A stretch of 64,000 bases of DNA, taken from Gemmatimonadota bacterium. GTDB lineage: Bacteria; Gemmatimonadota; Gemmatimonadetes; Longimicrobiales; Gaopeijiaceae. Location of the stretch: contig JAWKQO010000001.1 in NCBI GenBank assembly GCA_041390105.1, positions 1,118,001-1,182,000 on the forward strand, read 5' to 3'. How positions within the stretch are numbered: position 1 is the stretch's first letter; every line of letters begins with the position of its first letter. A program made the translations under genes and the position numbers. The notes under the pieces are model-generated. The model made no database searches. It was not told the origin of the DNA and was given only the letters and a program-made list of their open reading frames with translations. This document shows, piece after piece, positions 9,303-16,766 of the stretch.

Positions 9303-10521
9303 CGGAGTGCTCCGCCCGTCCCGCGCCCATCAGGCCCAACGCGCTCATCTCCTCCAAGGCGTCCGCCAGGCGGGAGCGCGGCCGCTCCACCGAACGGATC
9401 CAAGCAGTCAAGCGGGCCACGCCCTCCTCGAAGGAAACGCGCGGCGCCACACCCAGATGACGCACGAGCCCCTCCGTGTCGGCGAAGGCATGGCGGATGT
9501 CGCCGACGCGATACTCCCCGGTCACCCGGACGGCCTCCTGGGACACACCGAGGGCGCGGGTCAGGGCAAGGGCCACCTCCAGCACGCTCGTGCGTCGACC
9601 GGTTCCGACGTCGACGGTCATTCCCGGCCCCGGGCCCGCTGCCGCGGCCAGAAACGCCTCGACCACGTCGTCGACGAACACGAAGTCGCGGCTCTCCAGG
9701 CCATCCTCGAACACACGGATGGAGTCTCCCTGCAGCAGCAGCACGGAGAAGATGGAGAGGATGCCGGTGTACGGATTCCGGGTCGACTGCCCGGGCCCAT
9801 ACACGTTCTGGAGGCGCAGCGCCCGGAACTCCACCCCCAGCGCGGGCAGCAGGAGCCTCAGCACCTCTTCCTGCGCCCGTTTGGTCTCGCCGTAGACGGA
9901 CGTCGGGGCCGGGGGGCAGTCGGGGCCCATCGGCAGCGGCTCGAGGGACGCTCCGTCCGAGCCGCGCGGCTCCCACTGGGCGCGGGCCAAAGCGGCTTCG
10001 CTGCGCGGGCCGGGGTGGAGGACCGCTCCCGCGCGGTCGCGGTAGGCACCCTCGCCGTAGACCGCCCGGGACGAGGCCAGTACCACGCGCTGCGGCCGTC
10101 GGGACTGACGCCCGATGAGGTCAGCGAGCAGCGCGGTCCCTCCTACGTTCACGTCGACGTAGCGTTGGGCGCGGTACATGGACTCGCCCGTCCCGGTCTC
10201 CGCGGCGAGATGGAAGACGACCGCACATCCCTCCAGCGCGGCTGCCAGCGTCTCGGCCTCACGAATATCGGCCCGAACGAGCTCGGCGCCCTCCAACTCC
10301 GCGGGCCAGGCAGGGTCCGGCCCGTGCACCGACTCCAGGAGGCAGTCGAGAACGCGTACCTGCGCCCCCTCGCGGAGCAGGCGCTTGACCAGGTGGCGGC
10401 CGATGAAGCCGGCGCCGCCGGTGACCAGGATGCGCGCGTGCCGACCGAGGACGGGTTCCCCGGGCCTGGGTCCACCGGCGGGGGCCGGCGATTGGAAGGG
10501 GTTGGAGGCCACGGAAGGCAA
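9295..10521 (-). CDS. NAD-dependent sugar nucleotide epimerase (extended SDR; dTDP-L-rhamnose 4-epimerase-like)
   Basis: Extended short-chain dehydrogenase acting on a nucleotide sugar. It has the NAD motif VTGGAGFIGRHL (near residue 34), HLAAETGTGESMY, the serine block SSRAVYGEG and the catalytic YGETK. The order SSRAVYGEGAY, then HPGPRSE, then an insert with PLPMGPDCPPAP, then YGPGQSTRNPYTGILSIFS, is that of SDR enzymes described as dTDP-L-rhamnose 4-epimerases. That would turn dTDP-rhamnose into dTDP-6-deoxy-L-talose; generic UDP-hexose epimerase activity is the alternative. Start is uncertain: TTG at 10521 or GTG at 10512, both before about 30 non-conserved residues. It fits the rmlA/B/D genes elsewhere in the window. 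Confidence 0.82.
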   Translation of the reverse strand: MPSVASNPFQSPAPAGGPRPGEPVLGRHARILVTGGAGFIGRHLVKRLLREGAQVRVLDCLLESVHGPDPAWPAELEGAELVRADIREAETLAAALEGCAVVFHLAAETGTGESMYRAQRYVDVNVGGTALLADLIGRQSRRPQRVVLASSRAVYGEGAYRDRAGAVLHPGPRSEAALARAQWEPRGSDGASLEPLPMGPDCPPAPTSVYGETKRAQEEVLRLLLPALGVEFRALRLQNVYGPGQSTRNPYTGILSIFSVLLLQGDSIRVFEDGLESRDFVFVDDVVEAFLAAAAGPGPGMTVDVGTGRRTSVLEVALALTRALGVSQEAVRVTGEYRVGDIRHAFADTEGLVRHLGVAPRVSFEEGVARLTAWIRSVERPRSRLADALEEMSALGLMGAGRAEHSDG

Positions 10522-10545
10522 AGGTAGGGCGGTGCCCCGAGGGGT

Positions 10546-11787
10546 TCAACGGACGGGGACAGCCGCCGCGCCGGCCGCCACCTCTTCCTCCAGGATGCCC
10601 AGAAAGAGCGCCGCCTGATCGGCCCGTCGAAAGTGCCGCTCGACGTAGTCGCGTCCCCGGCCGCCCAGAGCGCGCCCTCGATCGGGTGAAGCCGCCAGAT
10701 CCAGGGCGGCGCCAGCCAAAGCGGCCGGGTCCCCGGGGGGCACGTAGCATCCTCCCCCCGACGCCTCCACCAGCTCCCGGATGGCGCCGTCGATCGCCAA
10801 CAGGACGGGACGACCCGCAGCCAGGTAGTCGAAGACCTTGTTGGGGTAGACCGTTCGGAAGAGCGGGAGCGGCGCCAGGATGGCCAGACCGGCGTCGGCG
10901 GCTGCGACGACCTCGGGCATGGCCGACTTGGAGACCGGGGGCAGGAAACGCACGTTCTCGAGGCCACGGGACGCGGCTTCGTCCGCAAGCCGACGCTTGT
11001 CGCGGCCATCTCCCACCAACAGCCAGACCAGGTTGGAGTCGTGGGACGTCTGTGCAGCCGCGTCCAGCACGGTGTTCAGATCGTTGGGGACGCCGTGAGC
11101 ACCCGCATACAGGATCACGAAGCGCTCTTCGAGGCCGTGTCTGCTCCGGAAGGCGGCTCCTCGCGCCTCCGGATCGAACAGGTCTGCGTCCACTCCGTTG
11201 GGAACCACGCTGACCCGCCGCGCGCCCCGCTCTCGCACGTGTCCCAGGAACCCCGGGGAGTTGACCACGACATGGTCGGCCGCCTGGTACAGCCCTCGCT
11301 CCAGCGCGCGCGCGGCACGAGTCGCCCAAGGGTTCCGCAATGCACCCAACTCCACGGCGAAGTCGGGCCAGAGATCCCGGACCTCCAGCACGAACGGCAC
11401 GCCGCGCACCTGCGCGGCGACGCGAGCGGCCAGCGCCTGGAACAACGGGGGCGTCGTTCCCAAGACCACGTCCACGTCGGAGACCTGCAAGGCCTTCCAG
11501 AGCGCGAGCACCATGAAGGCGACGAAGTTGGCAACGCGCGACAGGAATCCGCCGCGCGCGAACGGCAACGTTCCGATGCGAAGGACCGTGAGGCCAGCGG
11601 GGAGCGCCGGGTCGGGCGCGTGCGCCTCTCCGCTCAGATAGCTGCGTCCACCCGCCAGCACGGTCACCCGGTGTCCGGCGGCGAGCCAATGGCAGGCGAG
11701 CTCGAAATGACGCGTGCCGCCCGCCTGGTCCTGGGTGATGAACAGTTGGTGCACCAGCAGGATGTGGAGCGGCCGCATGTCGCTCAC
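10546..11787 (-). CDS. Glycosyltransferase, GT4 (WbuB-like)
   Basis: A 413-residue GT4 enzyme with the WbuB-like pattern: HILLVHQLFITQDQAGGTRHFE at the N-terminus, VLEVRDLWPDFAVELG, VVVNSPGFLGHVRERG, VSVVPNGVDADLFDP, and a donor site around FRTVYPNKVFDYLAAGRPVLLAID. Members of this group transfer amino- or 6-deoxy-sugars in O-antigen synthesis. Start is GTG at 11787, overlapping the permease stop (GTGA), or ATG at 11778 three codons later. No clear ribosome site distinguishes the two. Confidence 0.9.
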   Translation of the reverse strand: MSDMRPLHILLVHQLFITQDQAGGTRHFELACHWLAAGHRVTVLAGGRSYLSGEAHAPDPALPAGLTVLRIGTLPFARGGFLSRVANFVAFMVLALWKALQVSDVDVVLGTTPPLFQALAARVAAQVRGVPFVLEVRDLWPDFAVELGALRNPWATRAARALERGLYQAADHVVVNSPGFLGHVRERGARRVSVVPNGVDADLFDPEARGAAFRSRHGLEERFVILYAGAHGVPNDLNTVLDAAAQTSHDSNLVWLLVGDGRDKRRLADEAASRGLENVRFLPPVSKSAMPEVVAAADAGLAILAPLPLFRTVYPNKVFDYLAAGRPVLLAIDGAIRELVEASGGGCYVPPGDPAALAGAALDLAASPDRGRALGGRGRDYVERHFRRADQAALFLGILEEEVAAGAAAVPVR

Positions 11788-13556
11788 GCGGCGGGTCCCG
11801 ACCCCAGCGCCACCCCCAAGAGGGGATCGTCGCCGAGCGCCCGCCTCACCGTGGGTACGGCGCCCAGGAGGCCAACGCCCACCTGCACCGCCACCGCCAA
11901 GGCCGCGGCAGCCCCGAGGCGAGGCGCCCCACCCAGCAGTGCCACCACCTGATCGTGCATGAACAGGTAGAGCCACAATCCCAGTGTGATCCCTCCCATC
12001 ATGCGTCCCAGAAGGCCGCCGAGCAGCCAGGCACCCACCCGAACGCGGGTCGCGCCCAGGGCACGTCGTAGCCCCATCTCGTAGCGGTGGGACCGGGCCT
12101 GGAGGTGAGCCGCCGTGGCGCCGGTCAACAGGGAGACCGCGACCACCGCCACCATGATTCCGCTCAACACGCGGGAGAGCCAGACCAGCGGCGCCCGACC
12201 CGCCGCACGTCGATCCGCCCAGCTCGTGGACATCAGCGTCGAGCCTGGCGGCAGCGCCTCCGCGACGGCGTCCCGCACCACCTGCGTCGACGTGGCGCCG
12301 GTGGCTACCAGTTCCAACGCTCGCGTGGGATGCTGCGCCAAGCTCACGTAGACACGGTCCAGCGACGCAGCGCCGGCGCCCAGCGAGGGCCCCAGCGCAG
12401 AGGAGACCACCACGGCCTCGACCCGATGCCAGACAGCGGGTGTGCGCCCGATGGCCACGCTGCGCCCGAGCGCCTTCCCCCCTTCGAACTCCATCGCGGC
12501 AAAGCGCCGACTCACGGCGGCCAGGGGTGCTCCCCCGACATCCCGCTCCCAGGTCGGGGGCTCGCCTTGGACGACGCGCACCCCGAGTAGCGGCAGCGCG
12601 TCCCCTGCCACCCCGATGATGCGCGCCCTTCCGCCCAGCACCGGCGTGGGCAGCCCACCGGTCCAACACGCGCCGCACTGACTCGCCACGTGGTGATCGG
12701 TTCCTAGCCCCCACCACGCTCCGGGCGTCGCGATGCCCACGGCCTCCACGTCCGGCACACGGCGCACACGAGCCAGCAAGGCAGCCGTATCGATGGCTGA
12801 CGTCGCTTCGGCGCGGACCCACACTCCTTCCGGGTCCGCTCCACCCACGGCGGGCCGTCCCAACTCCAACGCCAGGGCCAAGCCGGGGACCAGCAGCGCC
12901 GTCGAACAGGCGACCTGCGCCACCCAAAGGCCTCCTGACGAGGGCGCCCCGGCCCATCGCCCTCGGCGGGGGTGCAGAAGCCCGGCTGCCAGCCAGAATG
13001 CGGCGACGAGCAGGACGAGCGACAGCAGCGCCCCCAGGACCACGCCCAGCGCCGTCGACCCCGTTCCGGGGGAGCCCACGGCACCTGGCCAGGCGCGAAG
13101 GAGAGGGGGGATGCCGACCATGACCAGCAACGCTGCCACCGTGGCTGCCGCCACCGCCACCACGGCGACCGGCCGAGCGCAGCGTACTCGCAATACCTGT
13201 CGGGTGGCGCCCACGTCCCGGTGCACCTGCAGCTCCAGCACCTGCCTGCGGCCAGAGACCAGCGCAGCGAACAACGCCGGCACGGCTGCAGAGAGAATGA
13301 GGAGTGCGAGCGCGAAGCGCACGGTGGCCATCCACTCCGACAACGCATGGGCCTGAAGGGCCATCGGAAACGAGACGCGCGCAGACCACTCGACGCCCAG
13401 CGTCTCGGTGGGGAGGGCCGGCGGTGCCAACAGAGGTCCCTGGACGGGAGAAAGTGCCACCAGCAGGCCGATCGCCGTGAGGCAGGTGGTCAGCGCCGCG
13501 CCCACGGCCAGCAGGTCCCGCCCCTGCTGACCCACTGCGCTGCGCGCGCGATTCAT
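11784..13556 (-). CDS. ADOP-like permease with two FtsX domains, no ATPase partner
   Basis: Membrane protein of 590 residues of the MacB/FtsX permease superfamily. The first FtsX-type membrane block lies around residues 75-200 (RFALALLILSAAVPALFAAL, followed by HRDVGATRQVL). A periplasmic domain with the paired cysteines of CGACWTGG sits in the middle. A second FtsX block is C-terminal (LSGIMVAVVAVSLLTG, then YEMGLRRALGATRVRV and helices to the end). This duplicated layout without a nucleotide-binding domain is that of orphan ADOP permeases; no ABC ATPase gene is in the window. It lies between the C5-epimerase and a glycosyltransferase and is coupled to the latter. A role in envelope transport or assembly is inferred only. 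Confidence 0.8.
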   Translation of the reverse strand: MNRARSAVGQQGRDLLAVGAALTTCLTAIGLLVALSPVQGPLLAPPALPTETLGVEWSARVSFPMALQAHALSEWMATVRFALALLILSAAVPALFAALVSGRRQVLELQVHRDVGATRQVLRVRCARPVAVVAVAAATVAALLVMVGIPPLLRAWPGAVGSPGTGSTALGVVLGALLSLVLLVAAFWLAAGLLHPRRGRWAGAPSSGGLWVAQVACSTALLVPGLALALELGRPAVGGADPEGVWVRAEATSAIDTAALLARVRRVPDVEAVGIATPGAWWGLGTDHHVASQCGACWTGGLPTPVLGGRARIIGVAGDALPLLGVRVVQGEPPTWERDVGGAPLAAVSRRFAAMEFEGGKALGRSVAIGRTPAVWHRVEAVVVSSALGPSLGAGAASLDRVYVSLAQHPTRALELVATGATSTQVVRDAVAEALPPGSTLMSTSWADRRAAGRAPLVWLSRVLSGIMVAVVAVSLLTGATAAHLQARSHRYEMGLRRALGATRVRVGAWLLGGLLGRMMGGITLGLWLYLFMHDQVVALLGGAPRLGAAAALAVAVQVGVGLLGAVPTVRRALGDDPLLGVALGSGPAA

Positions 13557-13566
13557 CGGCCGATGC

Positions 13567-14610
13567 TCAATAGTAGAGGAGCTTGAACAGCGCTTTGTGG
13601 GCCCAGGCCCGCCTGCGCTTGAAGGCGCTGCGACGATAGGCGTCCCAGCGCTCGGCCCATTCCGTGAAACGTCCGTTGTCCGTCAAGCGGGCCATGATGC
13701 GTAGTTGCACGACATGGAGGGCGTGATAGAAGGCACTGGCCGCATTGCGGACCGGCGTGCCGGCTTGGTCGTAGAGGGACCAGTAGCCGATGTCGAAATC
13801 GCCCAGGTGTTCCAGCAACGTGTCCACCGCCGCCTGCCAGAGACGGCCGGCCTCCTGGTGCTCGTCGTACAGCCAGAGGTCATACAAGCCCCAGGACGCC
13901 CACATGAAGCCGTTGAGAATGTGCGTGGGTGGCTTGACCACGGTCTCTTCGAACCAGATGTGTCCGTCGGGCCCGACGTCCTGCACCCCACCCTCGTCCA
14001 TGCGTCGGGTGAAGCTGATGAAGGCGTCTCGCGCCGCGGTCAGGTAGCCCGACTCCCCGGTCTCGCGATGCGCCCGCACCAGGAGACTGATCCCCTGCCC
14101 TTGGCTCAGACATGAGTACCAGGGGTTCTTCAAGGGCGTGCGGTACTCCCAGTCGAACCGGTGATTCCACACCGGCACACCTGCCGCGTTGGGCTCCAGG
14201 TTTTCAACCAGCCAGTCCGCAACCGCCAGGAAGCGCGCCCTGCGCTCCGGATCGGCCTCCCGTCGGAAGCGGTTGTAGTTCCCCAGACCGTACTGGGCGA
14301 TGGCGATGGGATTGTATTGGAGGCCCACATGCCCGTGATAGTCGAGCATGGGGATCCCACGCGCATCTTTGGGGCCGGGGTAGTCGGCCTTCACCGCGAA
14401 CCGCTGCCAGTACTGGTCGACCTCACCGGGCAGGGCGGCTGAATTCACCTCAGGCGTGCCGTGCCAAAACGTGAGATGGCTGGTACGTCCCCCGCCGTAG
14501 GCCGAGAATACCCGCCGCCAATACCGCAAGCGAGCGCGCATCCCGATGCCTGCCCCGGGAACGCTCTCGGGCACCTGCACGCGCGCGGTCGGTAGCTCTG
14601 CCTGGGTCAC
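13567..14610 (-). CDS. D-glucuronyl C5-epimerase family protein
   Basis: Predicted to invert C5 of D-glucuronic acid residues in a polysaccharide, giving L-iduronic acid. The 347 residues include the hallmark blocks of the C5-epimerase C-terminal domain: NPWYSCLSQGQGISLLVRAH (near residue 165), THILNGFMWASWGLYDLWLY (near 235), DIGYWSLYD and SAFYHALHVVQLRIM near the C-terminus. The tyrosines in these blocks align with the positions that are catalytic in animal heparan sulfate epimerases. There is no signal peptide, so action may be cytoplasmic on a lipid-linked intermediate. Start is GTG at 14610, overlapping the upstream stop (GTGA). The UDP-GlcA supply (ugd) is in the same window. Confidence 0.9.
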   Translation of the reverse strand: MTQAELPTARVQVPESVPGAGIGMRARLRYWRRVFSAYGGGRTSHLTFWHGTPEVNSAALPGEVDQYWQRFAVKADYPGPKDARGIPMLDYHGHVGLQYNPIAIAQYGLGNYNRFRREADPERRARFLAVADWLVENLEPNAAGVPVWNHRFDWEYRTPLKNPWYSCLSQGQGISLLVRAHRETGESGYLTAARDAFISFTRRMDEGGVQDVGPDGHIWFEETVVKPPTHILNGFMWASWGLYDLWLYDEHQEAGRLWQAAVDTLLEHLGDFDIGYWSLYDQAGTPVRNAASAFYHALHVVQLRIMARLTDNGRFTEWAERWDAYRRSAFKRRRAWAHKALFKLLYY

Positions 14611-16766
14611 GGTGTCGTTCCCTCCAACAGGATCCGCTCCCCGGACCGCAGCGACTCCGCCGCAGCGAAGGCTGCGCGCATGGACCCGACCACGTCGGGC
14701 AGCGGCGTGGGCGAGACCCCTCCGTGCTCCAACACGTCGCGGAAGGCGGCCAGCTCGCCCACATGCCCCTTGTCCTGGCGGAGACGGTTCCGCTGCACAC
14801 CGCTGCGCCCCCCTCCAAAGACCCGCAGCGACCGGAAGTCGTCCAGAACGGCGCTCCGGTCACCTCCCGACACCTCGATGCGCTCCTTGCCCAGCGCCGC
14901 GTGGCCGTTCGAGTGGTAGGTCACGAGCGCCAGGCTTCCTCCCTGCAGCTCCAGCGTGATCTGCACGTTGTCCTGGGGCTCCCGTCCCGTGCTCGGAAGT
15001 CCTGCAGTGCGCACGGCCACCGCCGGCGCCCCCGCCATCCACAGCGCCCAGTCGATGAAGTGGCAGGCCTCGCCTACGATGCGGCCGCCACCGATCGCGG
15101 GATCGTGGAGCCAATGCTCAACGGGCAGCACACCAGCGTTGACGCGATAGTGGATCAGCAGGGGGGAGCCGACCCCGAGGAAATGCTCGCGCAGGGCCAG
15201 ACTCATGGGAGCGAAGCGTCGATTGAAGCCCACCATGAGGGTGCGATCCCCAGCGCGCTCCCAGGCCTCCCGCACACGCGTCAGCTCGGCTTCGTTGAGA
15301 CAAAGCGGCTTCTCAACGAAGACGTGCTTGCCTGCGTCGAGCGCGCGGATCACCTGATCGGCATGCAGATGGTGCCGGGTCAGCACGAACACCGCGTCCA
15401 GCGACGGATCGTCGAGCACCGCTGTGGTCTCGGTCGTGGCGCGGGCGAACGCGAACTTCTCGGCGGCGTGGCGGCTGGACACGCCACTCGTTGTGCAAAC
15501 CGTGCGTGGAGTGAAGCCACCGGCCTTCTGCAGCGCGGGAAGGAGCGTCCGGGTTGCGAACAGTCCCGCCCCCAGAAGGCCGATGCGAAGTCCGGCGGCC
15601 GGGGTGGCGACGCTCGGCGTCGCAAGCTCGACGGTACGTTCGACCGCCGCGGGCGAGTCCGGATAGCGTAGCAGCACCCCGAGCGGCTGTGCACCCGATT
15701 CGGAGAGCGTATCGTAGACCTCCAGCGCCGCTTCGAAGTCCAGCCGGTGGGTCACCAGCGGCTCGGTGCGCAGCGCTCCCTCCTTCATCAGTTCCAGCAC
15801 GGCCTGCAGGTTGCGCTGCTCCGTCCAGCGCACGTACGCGAGCGGGTAGTCCAGGCCCTGCTCCTCGTAGGCCGGGTCGTAGCGGCCCGGCCCATAGGAG
15901 CGGGAGATCTTCAGGTCGAGTTCCTTCATGTAGAAGGGCCGCCGAGGCACCTCCAGGCCGACGGCGCCCACGGCCACCACCCGCCCTCGATCACGCGCCA
16001 GCTCAGCGGCCAACTCGATCGGGGCTGAGCTCTCGGTCGAAGCGGTCACGAGCACCGCGTCCACCCCTCTTCCATGGGTCCAGCTGCGAACGAGCGCGAG
16101 CGGGTCGTCCGTTCCCGGGCGCCCGCCTCCCTCCGCTCCCAACGTGCGCGCCCGTTCCACGCGGTCGCCGTCGAGATCGAAGCCGATGACGCGCAGTCCG
16201 GCAGCGCGTGCCAGTTGGACGGTGATCAGGCCGATCAGTCCCAGCCCGATCACGGCCACCTGCTCCCCGAGCTGGGTGTCAGCCAGACGCAGACCGTGCA
16301 GGGCGATCGCAGCCACCGTGGCGAAGGCAGCCGACTCGGCGGGCACACCCTCCGGAACCCGGGCGACCAGGTTGCGGGGCACGCACAGCAGCTGTGCGTG
16401 TCCGGCTCCGGCCGCCGCCACCCGGTCTCCGGGGGCCAGTTCGGAAATGCCGTCGCCCACCTCGACGACGACTCCCGCGGCCGAGTAGCCGAGCGGCATA
16501 GGCTGATCCAGGCGCGCCCGCGTCGCTTCCCACGCCGTCAGGACGCCTTCGCTGCGCGCCTTGTCGACGACCTTGCGCACCAGGTCCGGACGGGAGCGCG
16601 CCTTGGCGAGCAAGCTCTTGCGAGCAAAGTCCACGAGCATGCGCTCGGTCCCGATCGATACCAGCGACGCTTCGGTGCGCACCAGGACGTGACCCGGTCG
16701 GATGACCGGGGCCGGGACGTCCGCGATGCGGGTTTCGCCAGCCGGATACTGAAGCAGCTGCTTCAC
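14607..16766 (-). CDS. Bi-domain oxidoreductase: MDR-type alcohol dehydrogenase fused to Gfo/Idh/MocA oxidoreductase
   Basis: A 719-residue two-domain protein. Residues 1 to about 350 form a zinc-type alcohol dehydrogenase/quinone reductase unit, with YSAAGVVVEVGDGISELAPGDRV and the NAD site VAVIGLGLIGLITVQLA. Residues from about 370 form a Gfo/Idh/MocA domain with RIGLLGAGLFATRTLLPAL, the conserved HVFVEKPLCLN and the GGRIVGEACHFIDW helix. Such fusions occur repeatedly in exopolysaccharide clusters next to AsnB and uronate-modifying genes; their substrate is not established. Start GTG at 16766 overlaps the AsnB stop (GTGA); a much longer upstream reading frame is a shadow of AsnB. Redox editing of a uronic acid or amino sugar is an inference. 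Confidence 0.9.
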   Translation of the reverse strand: MKQLLQYPAGETRIADVPAPVIRPGHVLVRTEASLVSIGTERMLVDFARKSLLAKARSRPDLVRKVVDKARSEGVLTAWEATRARLDQPMPLGYSAAGVVVEVGDGISELAPGDRVAAAGAGHAQLLCVPRNLVARVPEGVPAESAAFATVAAIALHGLRLADTQLGEQVAVIGLGLIGLITVQLARAAGLRVIGFDLDGDRVERARTLGAEGGGRPGTDDPLALVRSWTHGRGVDAVLVTASTESSAPIELAAELARDRGRVVAVGAVGLEVPRRPFYMKELDLKISRSYGPGRYDPAYEEQGLDYPLAYVRWTEQRNLQAVLELMKEGALRTEPLVTHRLDFEAALEVYDTLSESGAQPLGVLLRYPDSPAAVERTVELATPSVATPAAGLRIGLLGAGLFATRTLLPALQKAGGFTPRTVCTTSGVSSRHAAEKFAFARATTETTAVLDDPSLDAVFVLTRHHLHADQVIRALDAGKHVFVEKPLCLNEAELTRVREAWERAGDRTLMVGFNRRFAPMSLALREHFLGVGSPLLIHYRVNAGVLPVEHWLHDPAIGGGRIVGEACHFIDWALWMAGAPAVAVRTAGLPSTGREPQDNVQITLELQGGSLALVTYHSNGHAALGKERIEVSGGDRSAVLDDFRSLRVFGGGRSGVQRNRLRQDKGHVGELAAFRDVLEHGGVSPTPLPDVVGSMRAAFAAAESLRSGERILLEGTTP

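Noticed and set aside
13019..13300. Repetitive-looking GCC/ACC-rich sequence
   Set aside because: This is codon bias in Ala- and Val-rich membrane helices of the permease, not a nucleotide repeat array.
11788..13389. An N-terminal extension of the GT4 frame across the permease gene
   Set aside because: The residues are Arg/Gly/Ala-rich shadow of the permease. The glycosyltransferase fold begins at about 11778.
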